From the NCBI RefSeq assembly GCF_000718005.1, contig NZ_JODV01000017.1: a stretch of DNA of 64,000 nucleotides. The stretch is one strand, 5' to 3'. This document shows positions 8,382 to 16,795 of this stretch, in pieces (position 1 is the stretch's first letter; every line of letters starts with the position of its first letter). The position numbers and the translations under genes were made by a program. Under the pieces are notes generated by a model. It was given only the letters and a program-made list of their open reading frames with translations, did no database searches and was not told the DNA's origin. This stretch comes from Actinoalloteichus_B caeruleus. Lineage in GTDB: Bacteria; Actinomycetota; Actinomycetes; Mycobacteriales; Pseudonocardiaceae.

Positions 8382-9141
8382 CGGTTCGCCTCCCCCGAGC
8401 CGTGCCCGTGCGAACGGTCGGAGCCGGTCGGGGGAAGCCGACGCCGAAACCGCGTCCGGGGGGTGGTCGCCAGGTGGCACGGGGCTCCCCGCCCCGATAC
8501 CGGCGGCGGTCCGGATCCCAGTCCTCCCCTCCCCGGATTCGTGCCGACCGGGATCACCCGGTCCGGACAACTCGACTATCACCGATCACGGCGCCGAGAA
8601 CAACGCACTTCGTGACAATGCGACCTCATGGAGTAGTGGCGTTCGCGGGAAGAACGGGCTGGGGCCCGCCGGCGGCGGGGGCGGCGCGATGTGGCGCGCA
8701 TTCGGCGACACGCCGCCGAGTCCCCGGGAAAACCACGCCGTCCCTTGATTCCGGCCGGCCCTCGGTTCCGTAGGCCGCGACATCACGGTGCGTGCCGCCC
8801 GGGCGTGTTCGCGGGGGTGGGGACTTTTCCCGCTGCGTTTCGCCCGCGACATCCTCGCGAACTCGTCCGAGGATGGGCAGGTGGCCTGACCTGGCCGTAC
8901 GCAACGGATCAGCGGGAGGGGACCCGTGTGCGCGGGGGGAACGGAAAAGCGCGGTGGGAAGGCGAACCCGGCAGGCCGGTATGACACCGGTGACGGTGCG
9001 TGCCAGACCGCTCGGGACCGCGACTCGGCCGCTCAGGGTCGTCCCGAGGAAGGTCCGACGAATTCCCCTGTCGTTCATTGGGTCACGGCTCGTCTACGCA
9101 TAGTGTGCCCCTCCAGGGAGTGCTCTTCGTGGGAGGCAGTT
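8382..9141. other. Divergent intergenic region between the ycaO and beta-propeller genes
   Basis: About 760 bases without a convincing gene on either strand. The part around 8580-8640 is visibly less GC-rich than its surroundings, consistent with a promoter zone. A candidate promoter for the rightward gene lies at 9078-9106. Confidence 0.5.
9078..9106 (+). promoter_or_regulatory. Candidate promoter of the beta-propeller/LuxR operon
   Basis: TTGGGT (9078-9083) and TAGTGT (9101-9106) are spaced by 17 bases. The GTG start with its GGGAGG site follows about 30 bases after the predicted transcription start. Confidence 0.35.
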
Positions 9142-10134
9142 GTGCTCGATGCGCTGGACAGGGTCGAAGCGACGGCGGACGCCGGGAGGGGGTCCCCGGA
9201 CGACGACGTCCTCGTTCTGGTCGAGAAGGGGAGCCACGCGCTCAGCTTCTACGACACGGGCACGGGACGTCGGGTAGGCACCGTCGAGCTTCCGGCGTTT
9301 CCGCACGAGATGGTGGTGGACTCCCGTCGGCGTCTCGCCTACGTCGGCCACTACGGCGTGCGGATGTCCTCGGACTCGGGTGCCGGGGGTTCCGCGGTGT
9401 GCGTGGTGGACCTGGTGGCCCGCGAGTTGGTCCGCACCATCGACACGCAGCCCTTCCACCGGATCCACGGTGTCCGGTTGGACTCCGAGGACCGGTTGTG
9501 GGCGCTGAGCGAGTCCTCGGCCGTCCTGCTCGGCTTCGACGAGCCCGAGCGGGACACCGCGCCGAGCAGGGCGGTGCCGACCGGAGGAGTGAAGACGCAC
9601 CTGTTCTCCCTCACCCGGGACGGCAGTCGGGCGTACGTGACGGGCCTGTTGTCCCACACGGTGAGCCTGGTCCGCCCGCAGGACCCGACCGCGGGTCCCG
9701 AGTTGATGAACCCGGGCCTGATGCCGGAGGGGAGTTGCCTCAGCCAGGACGAACGCACCCTGTACGTCGGGTCCCGGCGGAGCGCCGAGCTGGTGGCGGT
9801 GGACGCCGACACCCTGGAGGTCCGGGAGTCCGTGAGCGTCGAGGGGGACCCGCTGCGGGTGTACACGGTGTCCGACGACGAGCTGCTGATGACCGACGTG
9901 GCCGGGAACAGCGTTCTCCTGCTGACCGGGGACCTCCGACCGATCGAGCGGATCCCGCTCTCCGGCCCCCCGTCGGCGGTGTCCTTCCACCCCGACCAGC
10001 CGATCGCCTACATCTCCCAGATGGGTGACAACAGGATCAGCGTCCTCGACCTCGAGGCGCGCGAGATCGTCGGAGGTTTCCCGACCAGGACGGAGCCGGA
10101 CTGCTCGGCGTTGCTGCCGAGGCAACGCGGCTAG
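9142..10134 (+). CDS. YncE-like beta-propeller protein
   Basis: A 330-residue protein built of repeated beta-sheet blades typical of YVTN/YncE-type seven-bladed propellers: repeated turns such as SLTRDGSRAYVTG, LSQDERTLYVGSR and SFHPDQPIAYISQ mark the blade boundaries. There is no signal peptide, so it probably acts in the cytoplasm as a binding scaffold. The GTG at 9142 has GGGAGG 5 bases upstream; the longer frame from 8926 lacks such a site. It precedes the LuxR-family regulator by about 90 bases on the same strand and faces the YcaO gene. Its partner or ligand is unknown; it might sense a signal for the regulator or bind a peptide product. Confidence 0.75.
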   Translation: MLDALDRVEATADAGRGSPDDDVLVLVEKGSHALSFYDTGTGRRVGTVELPAFPHEMVVDSRRRLAYVGHYGVRMSSDSGAGGSAVCVVDLVARELVRTIDTQPFHRIHGVRLDSEDRLWALSESSAVLLGFDEPERDTAPSRAVPTGGVKTHLFSLTRDGSRAYVTGLLSHTVSLVRPQDPTAGPELMNPGLMPEGSCLSQDERTLYVGSRRSAELVAVDADTLEVRESVSVEGDPLRVYTVSDDELLMTDVAGNSVLLLTGDLRPIERIPLSGPPSAVSFHPDQPIAYISQMGDNRISVLDLEAREIVGGFPTRTEPDCSALLPRQRG

Positions 10135-10225
10135 GCCGGTGGCGAGCACCCCCACCCTGTCGCACCCTGGAGTACCAGGACGGACGAGGTGGGCGGTCAG
10201 CCATGTGCGGTGGACGGGGGAGACG

Positions 10226-12556
10226 GTGAGCAGCGCCGCGCTGCCGCGATCGGGCCGGGTTCCCGACGACACGACGAGCTTCGTGGGACGGCGGCAGGCG
10301 GTCAGCCAGGTCAGGAAGCTGCTGGCCACGTCGCGGCTGGTCACCCTGACCGGGGTGGGCGGGGTCGGGAAGTCGAGGCTGGCCATCTCGGTGGCGCGCC
10401 GGCTGCAACGGGCGTTCCCGGACGGGTGTTGGCTGGTCGACCTCGACCGGCTCACCGACGCCTCGCTGTTGGACACCGAGGTCAGCGCGGAACTGGGCGT
10501 CTTCGACCAGTCGGGGCGAAGCCCTCGGGAGGCCCTGCTGTCCCATCTGCGGGGACGTCGGCTCCTGTTGGTCCTCGACGGCTGCGACCGGTTCGTCGAG
10601 GAGTGCGGGACCCTCGTCGCGGAGGTGCTGGCGGAGGCACCCGAGGTCCGCGTGCTGGCGACGAGCAGGGAGCCACTGCGGGTGGCGGGTGAGCACATCT
10701 GGCCGGTTCCCCCGCTCGACGTCCCCCGTTCGGGCCGGGCGGGGGCCGGTCAGCGGGAGGCGGTCCTGTTGTTCGAACAGCGCGCGGCCGCCGTCCTCCC
10801 CGGATTCCGGGTCGACGAGGGCAACCGGGACGCGGTGGTGCGGCTGTGCCGCCAGCTCGACGGCCTGCCGCTGGCCATCGAGCTGGCGGCCGGGCGGATG
10901 CGCACCCTCTCGGTGCACCAGGTGCTGGCCAGGTTGGAGGACCGGTACGCCTTGCTGACCGGTGGGGACCGCTCGGCGTTGCCTCGTCACCAGACCTTGC
11001 GGGCGGCGATCGAGTGGAGCTACGACCTCTGCGACGACCGGGAACGGGAGCTGTGGGCCCGGCTCTCCGTCTTCGCGGGGGCGTTCGAGCTCAGGTCGGC
11101 CGAGGAGGTGTGCTCGGGGGACGGCCTCCCCCGGGAAGAGGTGTTCGGCGCGCTCGCGGGCCTGGTCGACCGCTCCGTGCTGAGCCGGGAGTGGAGCACG
11201 GGCGGCGCCGAGGCCAGGTACCGGCTGCTGGAGTCGATCCGCGAGTTCGGTCGGGAGCACCTGGACGGGCCCCGGCTCCGAAGCCTCCGGCGACGTCACC
11301 GCGACCACTACCTGGGGGTGGTCAGCCGGGACGCCGAGGAGTGGTTCGGCCCCGGGCAACGGGACCGGATCGCGAAGCTCGGCGCTGACCAGTTCAACCT
11401 GTGGGCCGCGCTGGACTTCTGCCGCACCGAGCCCGGCGAGGCCAGGACCGGTCAACGGCTGGCCGCGGTCCTGGCGTTCTTCTGGATCGCCCGAGGCCAG
11501 CTCCGGGACGGTCGCCACTGGCTGGACAGCCTCCTCGCCGAGGACGAGACGCCGAGCCACGACCGGATCCACGCGTTGTCCATCGCCGGGATGGTCACCG
11601 CGATGCAGGGTGAGACCGCGACCGGTTTCGCCCGTGCCTGGCGTGCCGCCGAGGAGGCCCGGGAGTCGGGGGACGCCGACGCCCTGCACTACGTCGACCA
11701 CTCGGTCGGCACCAGCGCGATGTTGGACGAGCGCCTCCAGATCGCCGAGGAGCACCTGGCCCGTGCCGTCCAGGACGGGCGCGCGGACGGCCGGTGGCCG
11801 GGGCTGACGGTCATGTCCCTGCCGAACCTCGCGGTGACCTCCCTGCTCGCGGGGGACGCCGGTCAGGCGGTGCGGCTGTGCGAGGAGGCGATTCGCCTCT
11901 CCGACGAGCACGGCGACGAGTGGTGCCTGTCCTGGTCACTGTGGGTGAAGGCCCTCGCCCAGTGGGCTTCCGGGGAGCTGGCCTCGATCTCGGACGACAT
12001 CCGCCGCTGCGTGGAGATCAAGCAGGGTTTCGGCGACGTCCTCGGCATCGTCCACTCGTTGGAGCTGCTGGCCTGGGTGGCGGCGGCGCGCGGTGAGCAC
12101 CAGCGGGCCGCGGTCCTGTTGGGCGCGAGCAGGCGGCTGTGGCGCCCGTTGGGGGTCTACCTCTTCGAACTCGCCCCGTACGTGCGGTGGCACCGCGAGT
12201 GCGAGGAGAGGTCGTTCGCGGCGTTGGGCTCCCGGCGGTTCGACGCCGCCGCCGCGCGCGGCGAGCGCTTCGACCTCGCCGAGGCGGTGGACTACGCCTT
12301 GGGACGGCAGCGCGCCCGGCGCGAGTCGGGGCGCGACCCGGTCGTCCTCACCAGGCGGGAGTGGGAGGTGGCGCGGCTGGTGGCGGAGGGCCTGTCGAAC
12401 CGGGCGGTCGCCGAGCGGCTGGTGATCAGCAGGCGGACCGCCGAGACGCACGTCGAGCACATCCTCGGCAAGCTGGGATTCCGGTCGAGGACGCAGATCG
12501 CCTCCTGGGTGGCGGAGCGCTCCCACGGCGGTGATGGGCCGGGGGCGTCCGGGTAG
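10226..12556 (+). CDS. Large ATP-binding LuxR-family transcriptional regulator
   Basis: A roughly 776-residue regulator with an N-terminal AAA/NB-ARC-type ATPase and a C-terminal LuxR DNA-binding domain. The P-loop is TGVGGVGKS (about 42-50), followed by LLLVLDGCD (Walker B) and VLATSREPL, the pattern of AfsR-like/NB-ARC STAND ATPases. The middle (about 370-690) is helical and repeat-like, as in TPR sensor parts. The last 75 residues hold LTRREWEVARLVAEGLSNRAVAERL and the helix-turn-helix RRTAETHVEHIL. The start is uncertain: GTG 10226 has GGGGGAG just upstream, and GTG 10205 is an alternative. It probably controls a local operon, perhaps ycaO, by ATP-dependent oligomerisation on a signal. 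A perfect hairpin ends it. Confidence 0.85.
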   Translation: MSSAALPRSGRVPDDTTSFVGRRQAVSQVRKLLATSRLVTLTGVGGVGKSRLAISVARRLQRAFPDGCWLVDLDRLTDASLLDTEVSAELGVFDQSGRSPREALLSHLRGRRLLLVLDGCDRFVEECGTLVAEVLAEAPEVRVLATSREPLRVAGEHIWPVPPLDVPRSGRAGAGQREAVLLFEQRAAAVLPGFRVDEGNRDAVVRLCRQLDGLPLAIELAAGRMRTLSVHQVLARLEDRYALLTGGDRSALPRHQTLRAAIEWSYDLCDDRERELWARLSVFAGAFELRSAEEVCSGDGLPREEVFGALAGLVDRSVLSREWSTGGAEARYRLLESIREFGREHLDGPRLRSLRRRHRDHYLGVVSRDAEEWFGPGQRDRIAKLGADQFNLWAALDFCRTEPGEARTGQRLAAVLAFFWIARGQLRDGRHWLDSLLAEDETPSHDRIHALSIAGMVTAMQGETATGFARAWRAAEEARESGDADALHYVDHSVGTSAMLDERLQIAEEHLARAVQDGRADGRWPGLTVMSLPNLAVTSLLAGDAGQAVRLCEEAIRLSDEHGDEWCLSWSLWVKALAQWASGELASISDDIRRCVEIKQGFGDVLGIVHSLELLAWVAAARGEHQRAAVLLGASRRLWRPLGVYLFELAPYVRWHRECEERSFAALGSRRFDAAAARGERFDLAEAVDYALGRQRARRESGRDPVVLTRREWEVARLVAEGLSNRAVAERLVISRRTAETHVEHILGKLGFRSRTQIASWVAERSHGGDGPGASG

Positions 12557-12577
12557 CCAGGCACCGGACGCCCCCGG
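12539..12577 (+). terminator. Strong terminator at the end of the LuxR-family gene
   Basis: CCGGGGGCGTCCGG (12539-12552) pairs perfectly with CCGGACGCCCCCGG (12564-12577), a 14-bp stem with an 11-base loop. The stop codon TAG lies inside the loop. It is one of the two clearest terminators in the window. Confidence 0.8.
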
Positions 12578-12807
12578 TCGTCCCGGCGCGCCGCTGGCGG
12601 CGGCGCGGCCCGCCCGGCCGCCGGAACGCCTCGGGTCGGGGTCCGGGCGTCGGGGGAACCGGCGGGCTGGTGCTCTGTCGGGGGGAGCGCACCAGCGGGG
12701 CGGGGCGGATCGGGGTTCGGAGGGTGGGAAGTCAACCGGCCGTGGCGCGACCGGCGGGGCTCAGCGTTCGTGCGGGACGCGGGCCGGGTACCCAAGTCGC
12801 CGGTTGG

Positions 12808-12981
12808 TCACCGGGCGCCGGCGGGGGTCGCGGAGTGCTCGCTCGCCCTGACCCACGAGGGTTGGCCGCAGTGGGGCTGCCAGGTGCCGACGTGCAGCCA
12901 GCGGCGGCCGGAGCGGTCGGTGACCAGGACTGTGGGCCCCACACACCGGGGGCACGGCTGTGTGGTGGAGTCCACGTGCAT
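12808..12981 (-). CDS. Small CPRC-containing protein (57 aa), function unknown
   Basis: A 57-residue protein starting MHVDSTTQPCPRC. The ATG at 12981 has a very strong GGGGAGGGGAG ribosome site 7 bases upstream, which supports a real gene despite its size. Cysteines occur as CPRC and once more in the HCGQ segment, with nearby histidines, so it may bind one metal ion in a zinc-ribbon-like knuckle; that is an inference. The central part, GPTVLVTDRSGRRWLHVGTW, reads like a short beta-sheet module. Similar small cysteine-pair proteins occur in actinomycetes with no known function. It stands alone between a terminator and a gene-poor stretch. Confidence 0.6.
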   Translation of the reverse strand: MHVDSTTQPCPRCVGPTVLVTDRSGRRWLHVGTWQPHCGQPSWVRASEHSATPAGAR

Positions 12982-14106
12982 CGGAAGGCTCCCCTCCCCT
13001 ACGCCGTCGTCTGGCGCAAGAATGAACCGGCTTCTGTCGTTCCGCGACCGCGACGGGCTCCCGTCTCGCTGACCGCTGTCGGGGTGGGCCAGCCGCTGCT
13101 CGTCGACGTGTTCCACCTTCTCGCGGACACGCGCCGAGGACAGCGGGGAAACTACGGAGATGGCTACGGATAGTGGGAGACGTGGGGCGGTCTGACCGCG
13201 TCACCACCGGTCAGTCTCACCTGTTTGGGTGAGACCTCGGTGACTCGCTGTCGCCGCCGGTCTGGCTCGTCCACTGGGTGAGGGCGGGTGCGCGGTCCAG
13301 GCCGCGCGCGATCCACGCCGAGTCTCCTCGCCTCGCCTGAGCGGTTGCTGGTGCGGAGCTGGACGCGTGGTGCGGGAGTGAGGGCCGGACCACCGGCTCG
13401 ACGCGGTCACGGGGCGGGGTGGCGGCGCGCCCTCCTCTTCGACGGGCTGAGCGGACCGTGGTCGCCTCGTCGTGGGTCGAACCCGACGCGGTGGCCGTCC
13501 CGCGGAACGCGCGCCGCGAGTGTGACGGCGCGCGAACTCGCCAGCCGTCGGCCCGGAGCCGCCTTCGATGGCTCCGGCTGGGCTCGGGACACCGCGCCCA
13601 CCCGGCGGGCGCCATTCCGCCGCCAGCCGGCGGGCCACCCCACGATGGGCCGGTGGTGGCTTCCCGTGCGCGGAGAGGCGCTCGGAGCGAACGCGGATCG
13701 GTGCGCCCCGTCGCGGAGCGCGGAACCGGTGCGGCCGCGGAGGCGCCCGCCCAGCCGGGTGGCGCCGCGTGCTCACGCCTCGGCGGCGCGCGGCGCCACG
13801 TGCCGGGTGACGTGGGCGACACGCGGCGGGCGGTGGAGCGGGCTCGGTGGGACCCCGAAACCGAGGAGCGCATCGCCGGTTTCGTGAGGAGCCTGGGCGG
13901 CCGAGGTCAGCCGGGACCGGCGAGCGCGTCGGCGGGCGCCTCCGGTGGGAACGGGCGGAGATCGGCGGGTGGCACCGGGTGTGGGAACGCCTGGACCCCC
14001 GCACCCGGTGCGGACGTCGCCGCCACCGCTCCGCGCTGGGCGGCTCGAAGGCGACGACCGGCGATGCCGCTCAGCGAACGGGAGCGGACGAACGCTGTCC
14101 GCCCGC
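12982..14106. other. Gene-poor stretch, 1.1 kb
   Basis: Long open frames exist on both strands but all are arginine-, proline- or serine-rich and lack the codon bias of real genes here. One short frame around 13800-13900 on the + strand reads as ordinary protein (WDPETEERIAGFVRS), but has no clear start. I call nothing in this interval. Confidence 0.5.
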
Positions 14107-14526
14107 TCAACCGTCGGCCGAGAGCGCCGCCACCAGCTCGCCCACCTCCGCGTCGTCGAGCGACCGGGCCACATCCGCCTGGGACACCATGCCGACCAGG
14201 GTGTGGCCGTCGATCACGGGCAGCCGCCTGACCCGGTGCCGGGTCATGGTGCGGAGGATCTCGTGCGAGTCGTCGTCGGCCCCGACGGTGACCGCCTCGC
14301 CCTGCGCGAGTTCCCCCACGTGGACCGCGCGCGGATCCTTGCCCTGCGCGAGCACCCGCACCACGATGTCCCGATCGGTGATCACGCCCTTCAACCTGTT
14401 GTCGTTACCGCAGATCGGTAGTGCTCCGACATCGAGTTCCGCCAGCCGGTTGGCCGCGTCCCGCACGCTCTCCTCGGTGGAGACACAGCGCGCGCCCGGT
14501 GTCATGATCTCCCTCGCGGTCGTCAC
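14107..14526 (-). CDS. CBS-domain pair protein
   Basis: A 139-residue protein made of two CBS motifs and nothing else. Paired CBS motifs form a Bateman module that senses adenosyl ligands such as AMP, ATP or S-adenosylmethionine. CBS1 starts TAREIMTPGARCV and contains VGALPICGNDNRLKGVITDRDIVVR; CBS2 holds RHRVRRLPVIDGHTLVGMVSQADVAR. The GTG at 14526 has GGGAG 7 bases upstream; an ORF extension to 14805 is rejected. It is a typical small actinomycete stress-type CBS protein; partner unknown. It lies 445 bases beyond the end of the Pfa-like operon on the same strand and is probably a separate unit. Confidence 0.9.
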   Translation of the reverse strand: MTTAREIMTPGARCVSTEESVRDAANRLAELDVGALPICGNDNRLKGVITDRDIVVRVLAQGKDPRAVHVGELAQGEAVTVGADDDSHEILRTMTRHRVRRLPVIDGHTLVGMVSQADVARSLDDAEVGELVAALSADG

Positions 14527-14971
14527 GATCCCGCTCCCTTCGTCCTTCGAACGTCCCCTGCCCTCCTGTCGGGTACCCGTGAACGAGATCCCACACCTCG
14601 GCGCGACGGGAGCGGGGCACCGGAGCCTCGCCGATCCGGGACCGTGGCGAGGACCGCGTACGGCCAGGCGGCGTGCCTGGCCACCAGCCAGCGACCGAAG
14701 GGTCGGCACGGTGTCGTCGCCGGGCCACCGGCCGGGAAGGGTGGAGCCTCCTCCACGCGCCGTTCCCGGCGGGACGGGCCCTGCCGTCTCGTCGACCGGT
14801 GTCACCGCCCGCTCGGGCTGGCCGCCCTGGCGGAGGGGTCGGGCGGCCGCCGGGGAGTGACCAGGGCACGGTGGCGCTCCGCTCGCCGTTCCGGCCGCCG
14901 AACGGCGGCGGTCCCGGTGCCCGGCGCTCCCCCGAGTGCCACCGTGGCCCGCTGCCCACCGGCCCGGGCCG
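14527..14971. other. Intergenic stretch between the Pfa-like operon and the CBS gene
   Basis: Both flanking genes read leftward. No gene with normal codon bias is present. The palindrome CGGCCCGGGCCG lies just beyond the stop at 14972, but no clear terminator stem with a loop was found. Confidence 0.5.
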
Positions 14972-16795
14972 TCACCTCTGGGGCACGGCGGCCGCGAGGC
15001 GTTCGGCTGCGTCCCCGCGCGTCACCGCCCCCCTCTCGACGAGGGGCAGCGCCACCGCCGACACCAGGCGGTCGCCGTCGAGGAGGGCGCGAGCGACCAC
15101 CAGTGCCTGTTCCGCCGACCTCGCGTCGAGCCGGAACCGGCCACCTCGGGCGCAGTCCAGCACCAGGTTGAGGGCGGGAGCGACCCAGTCGACCGACCCG
15201 GGAGGCAACCCGAACAGGGGGAGCCCCCGGTTGTGCCACCAGGTCAGGGTCACCGCCGCCCCGGCCCACAGCGCGCAGTGCCTGTCGACCCGGCTCGCGG
15301 TGCTCCCGGGTGCGGCCTCCCGGTCGTCGGTTCCCCGGCCCCCTGCACCGAGTTCGGTGAGCAGCGCCGTCAGCGCGGTGAGGGCGTCCCGGCCCGAGTC
15401 CCCCAGCTCGGTGAGACCGGCCTGGATGGTGGGCGCCACCTCGAGCAGTGCGGGCACCAGCGGGTCGGGACGGGCCGAGGCGAGGGTGAACGCGGCGAGC
15501 CCGAAGGGCGGGAGGTCACCGTCCAGGGCGCAGACGCGCGGCACCAGTCCGGTGTCGGCCGGCCGCCCGGCTCCTCCGACGCGGTGCGCCGCGTCCAGCC
15601 GGGTACCGAGCTCCCGCACCAGGTCCTGCGGTGAGGTGTCGACGTAGCGGGCGACGGCCAGGTCACGCCGCACCACGTCGAAGGCACGCAACGGCCCGTC
15701 GGTCAGCAGCCCCCGCATCCCGAGGACGTCCGAGCAACGGGCCACCGCCTCCGAGGTCAACTCGCCCACCAGGCGTTTGGCCAGCGCCGCACCGGTGGCG
15801 GCCCAGCCCGGCACCACCTGGGCCGCCCGGACCGCGACAGCCGAGACGAGGTCGGCGACGGCCAGCGCCGTCGTGGCCACCGCCAGATCCTGGCGGGTCA
15901 CCGCGTCCGGGCCGGTCTGGAGCCGTCGATCCGCGCCGCCCACGGCGTACCCCCAGGCCAACCGCAGAGCGGTGTCGCAGCCGGCCAGGTTCGCGGCGAG
16001 GCTGACCAGCCGCACCACCTGAAGGGAACGGAGGGTGATCTCCATGCCCTCCCCCTGCCCACCGACGAGTTGGTCGGCGCGCACGGGCAGCCCGGCGAAG
16101 TGGAACCTCCCGAAGCTGACTCCCCGGAACCCGGAAGCACGGCTGTCCGAGGGGGACCGCGTGGCACGCGCCGACTCCTGATCCAGCAGGACCAGGGAGA
16201 AGGCCGCCGGCCCCCGCCCACCGTCGTGGCACAGGACGACGAGCCCGTCGGGGTCCTCCCCCAGCCCGACGAGCCACTTGCCGCCGTCGAGCCGGTGACC
16301 GCTCCCCTCCCTCCCGAGCTGGCAGCGGGTGGCGAACAGACCCGCCGTCTCCTCCTCGAGGCCGGCGAAGCCCAGCGCCCCGCCCGCCTCGGTCACAGCC
16401 AGGACCCGGGCCCGCTGGTCCGGTCGACCGGCGAGGAGGACCTGCGTCACGGCCGTGATGTTGAACATGGTGGCGGGCATGACGGTGACGTCCCGGCGGG
16501 CCGCCACCCGCACCACCAGCAGGGCCTGGTCGAGGTCCAGTCGTTCGCTGTCGTCGCGGGGCGCGAACACCCGCCGCAACGGACCGCCCGCGAGGGCGGC
16601 GAGACCGACCGGCGGCGCACCAGCGGCGTCCCTCGCGACCATGCCACCGAACCCCGCCGGGTTCGCCGGATCACCTGCGGCCCCGAGCCTCGCTTCGAGC
16701 TCGCTCGCCGGGAGGTGCCGCCTGGCCAGTGCCGCACCTGGCGTCCCGACCGCGACCGGACCGCCCACCGCACGGGTGCCCTTGCCGGGGATCAC
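14972..16795 (-). CDS. Acyl-CoA dehydrogenase/oxidase homologue, last gene of the Pfa-like operon
   Basis: A 607-residue flavoprotein of the acyl-CoA dehydrogenase fold. FAD-contacting segments VLAVTEAGGALGFAGLEEETAG and the beta-domain ending FHFAGLPVRADQLVGGQGEGM are clear, and the helical domain follows (about 245-395). The position of the usual catalytic Glu (IYEGTSE in relatives) reads RYVDTSPQ (about 383-390), so the base seems missing or shifted; a ~200-residue C-terminal helical extension follows. The GTG at 16795 overlaps the stop of the enoyl reductase gene (GTGA), so it is translationally coupled; a longer 825-residue frame is a shadow over that gene. It may oxidise the product acyl chain or serve as a non-catalytic binder. 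Confidence 0.8.
   Translation of the reverse strand: MIPGKGTRAVGGPVAVGTPGAALARRHLPASELEARLGAAGDPANPAGFGGMVARDAAGAPPVGLAALAGGPLRRVFAPRDDSERLDLDQALLVVRVAARRDVTVMPATMFNITAVTQVLLAGRPDQRARVLAVTEAGGALGFAGLEEETAGLFATRCQLGREGSGHRLDGGKWLVGLGEDPDGLVVLCHDGGRGPAAFSLVLLDQESARATRSPSDSRASGFRGVSFGRFHFAGLPVRADQLVGGQGEGMEITLRSLQVVRLVSLAANLAGCDTALRLAWGYAVGGADRRLQTGPDAVTRQDLAVATTALAVADLVSAVAVRAAQVVPGWAATGAALAKRLVGELTSEAVARCSDVLGMRGLLTDGPLRAFDVVRRDLAVARYVDTSPQDLVRELGTRLDAAHRVGGAGRPADTGLVPRVCALDGDLPPFGLAAFTLASARPDPLVPALLEVAPTIQAGLTELGDSGRDALTALTALLTELGAGGRGTDDREAAPGSTASRVDRHCALWAGAAVTLTWWHNRGLPLFGLPPGSVDWVAPALNLVLDCARGGRFRLDARSAEQALVVARALLDGDRLVSAVALPLVERGAVTRGDAAERLAAAVPQR

Noticed and set aside
13201..14004. Long leftward and rightward open frames in 13.2-14.0 kb
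   Set aside because: Composition is dominated by Arg, Pro and Ser, with no ribosome site or family pattern; typical of high-GC shadow frames.
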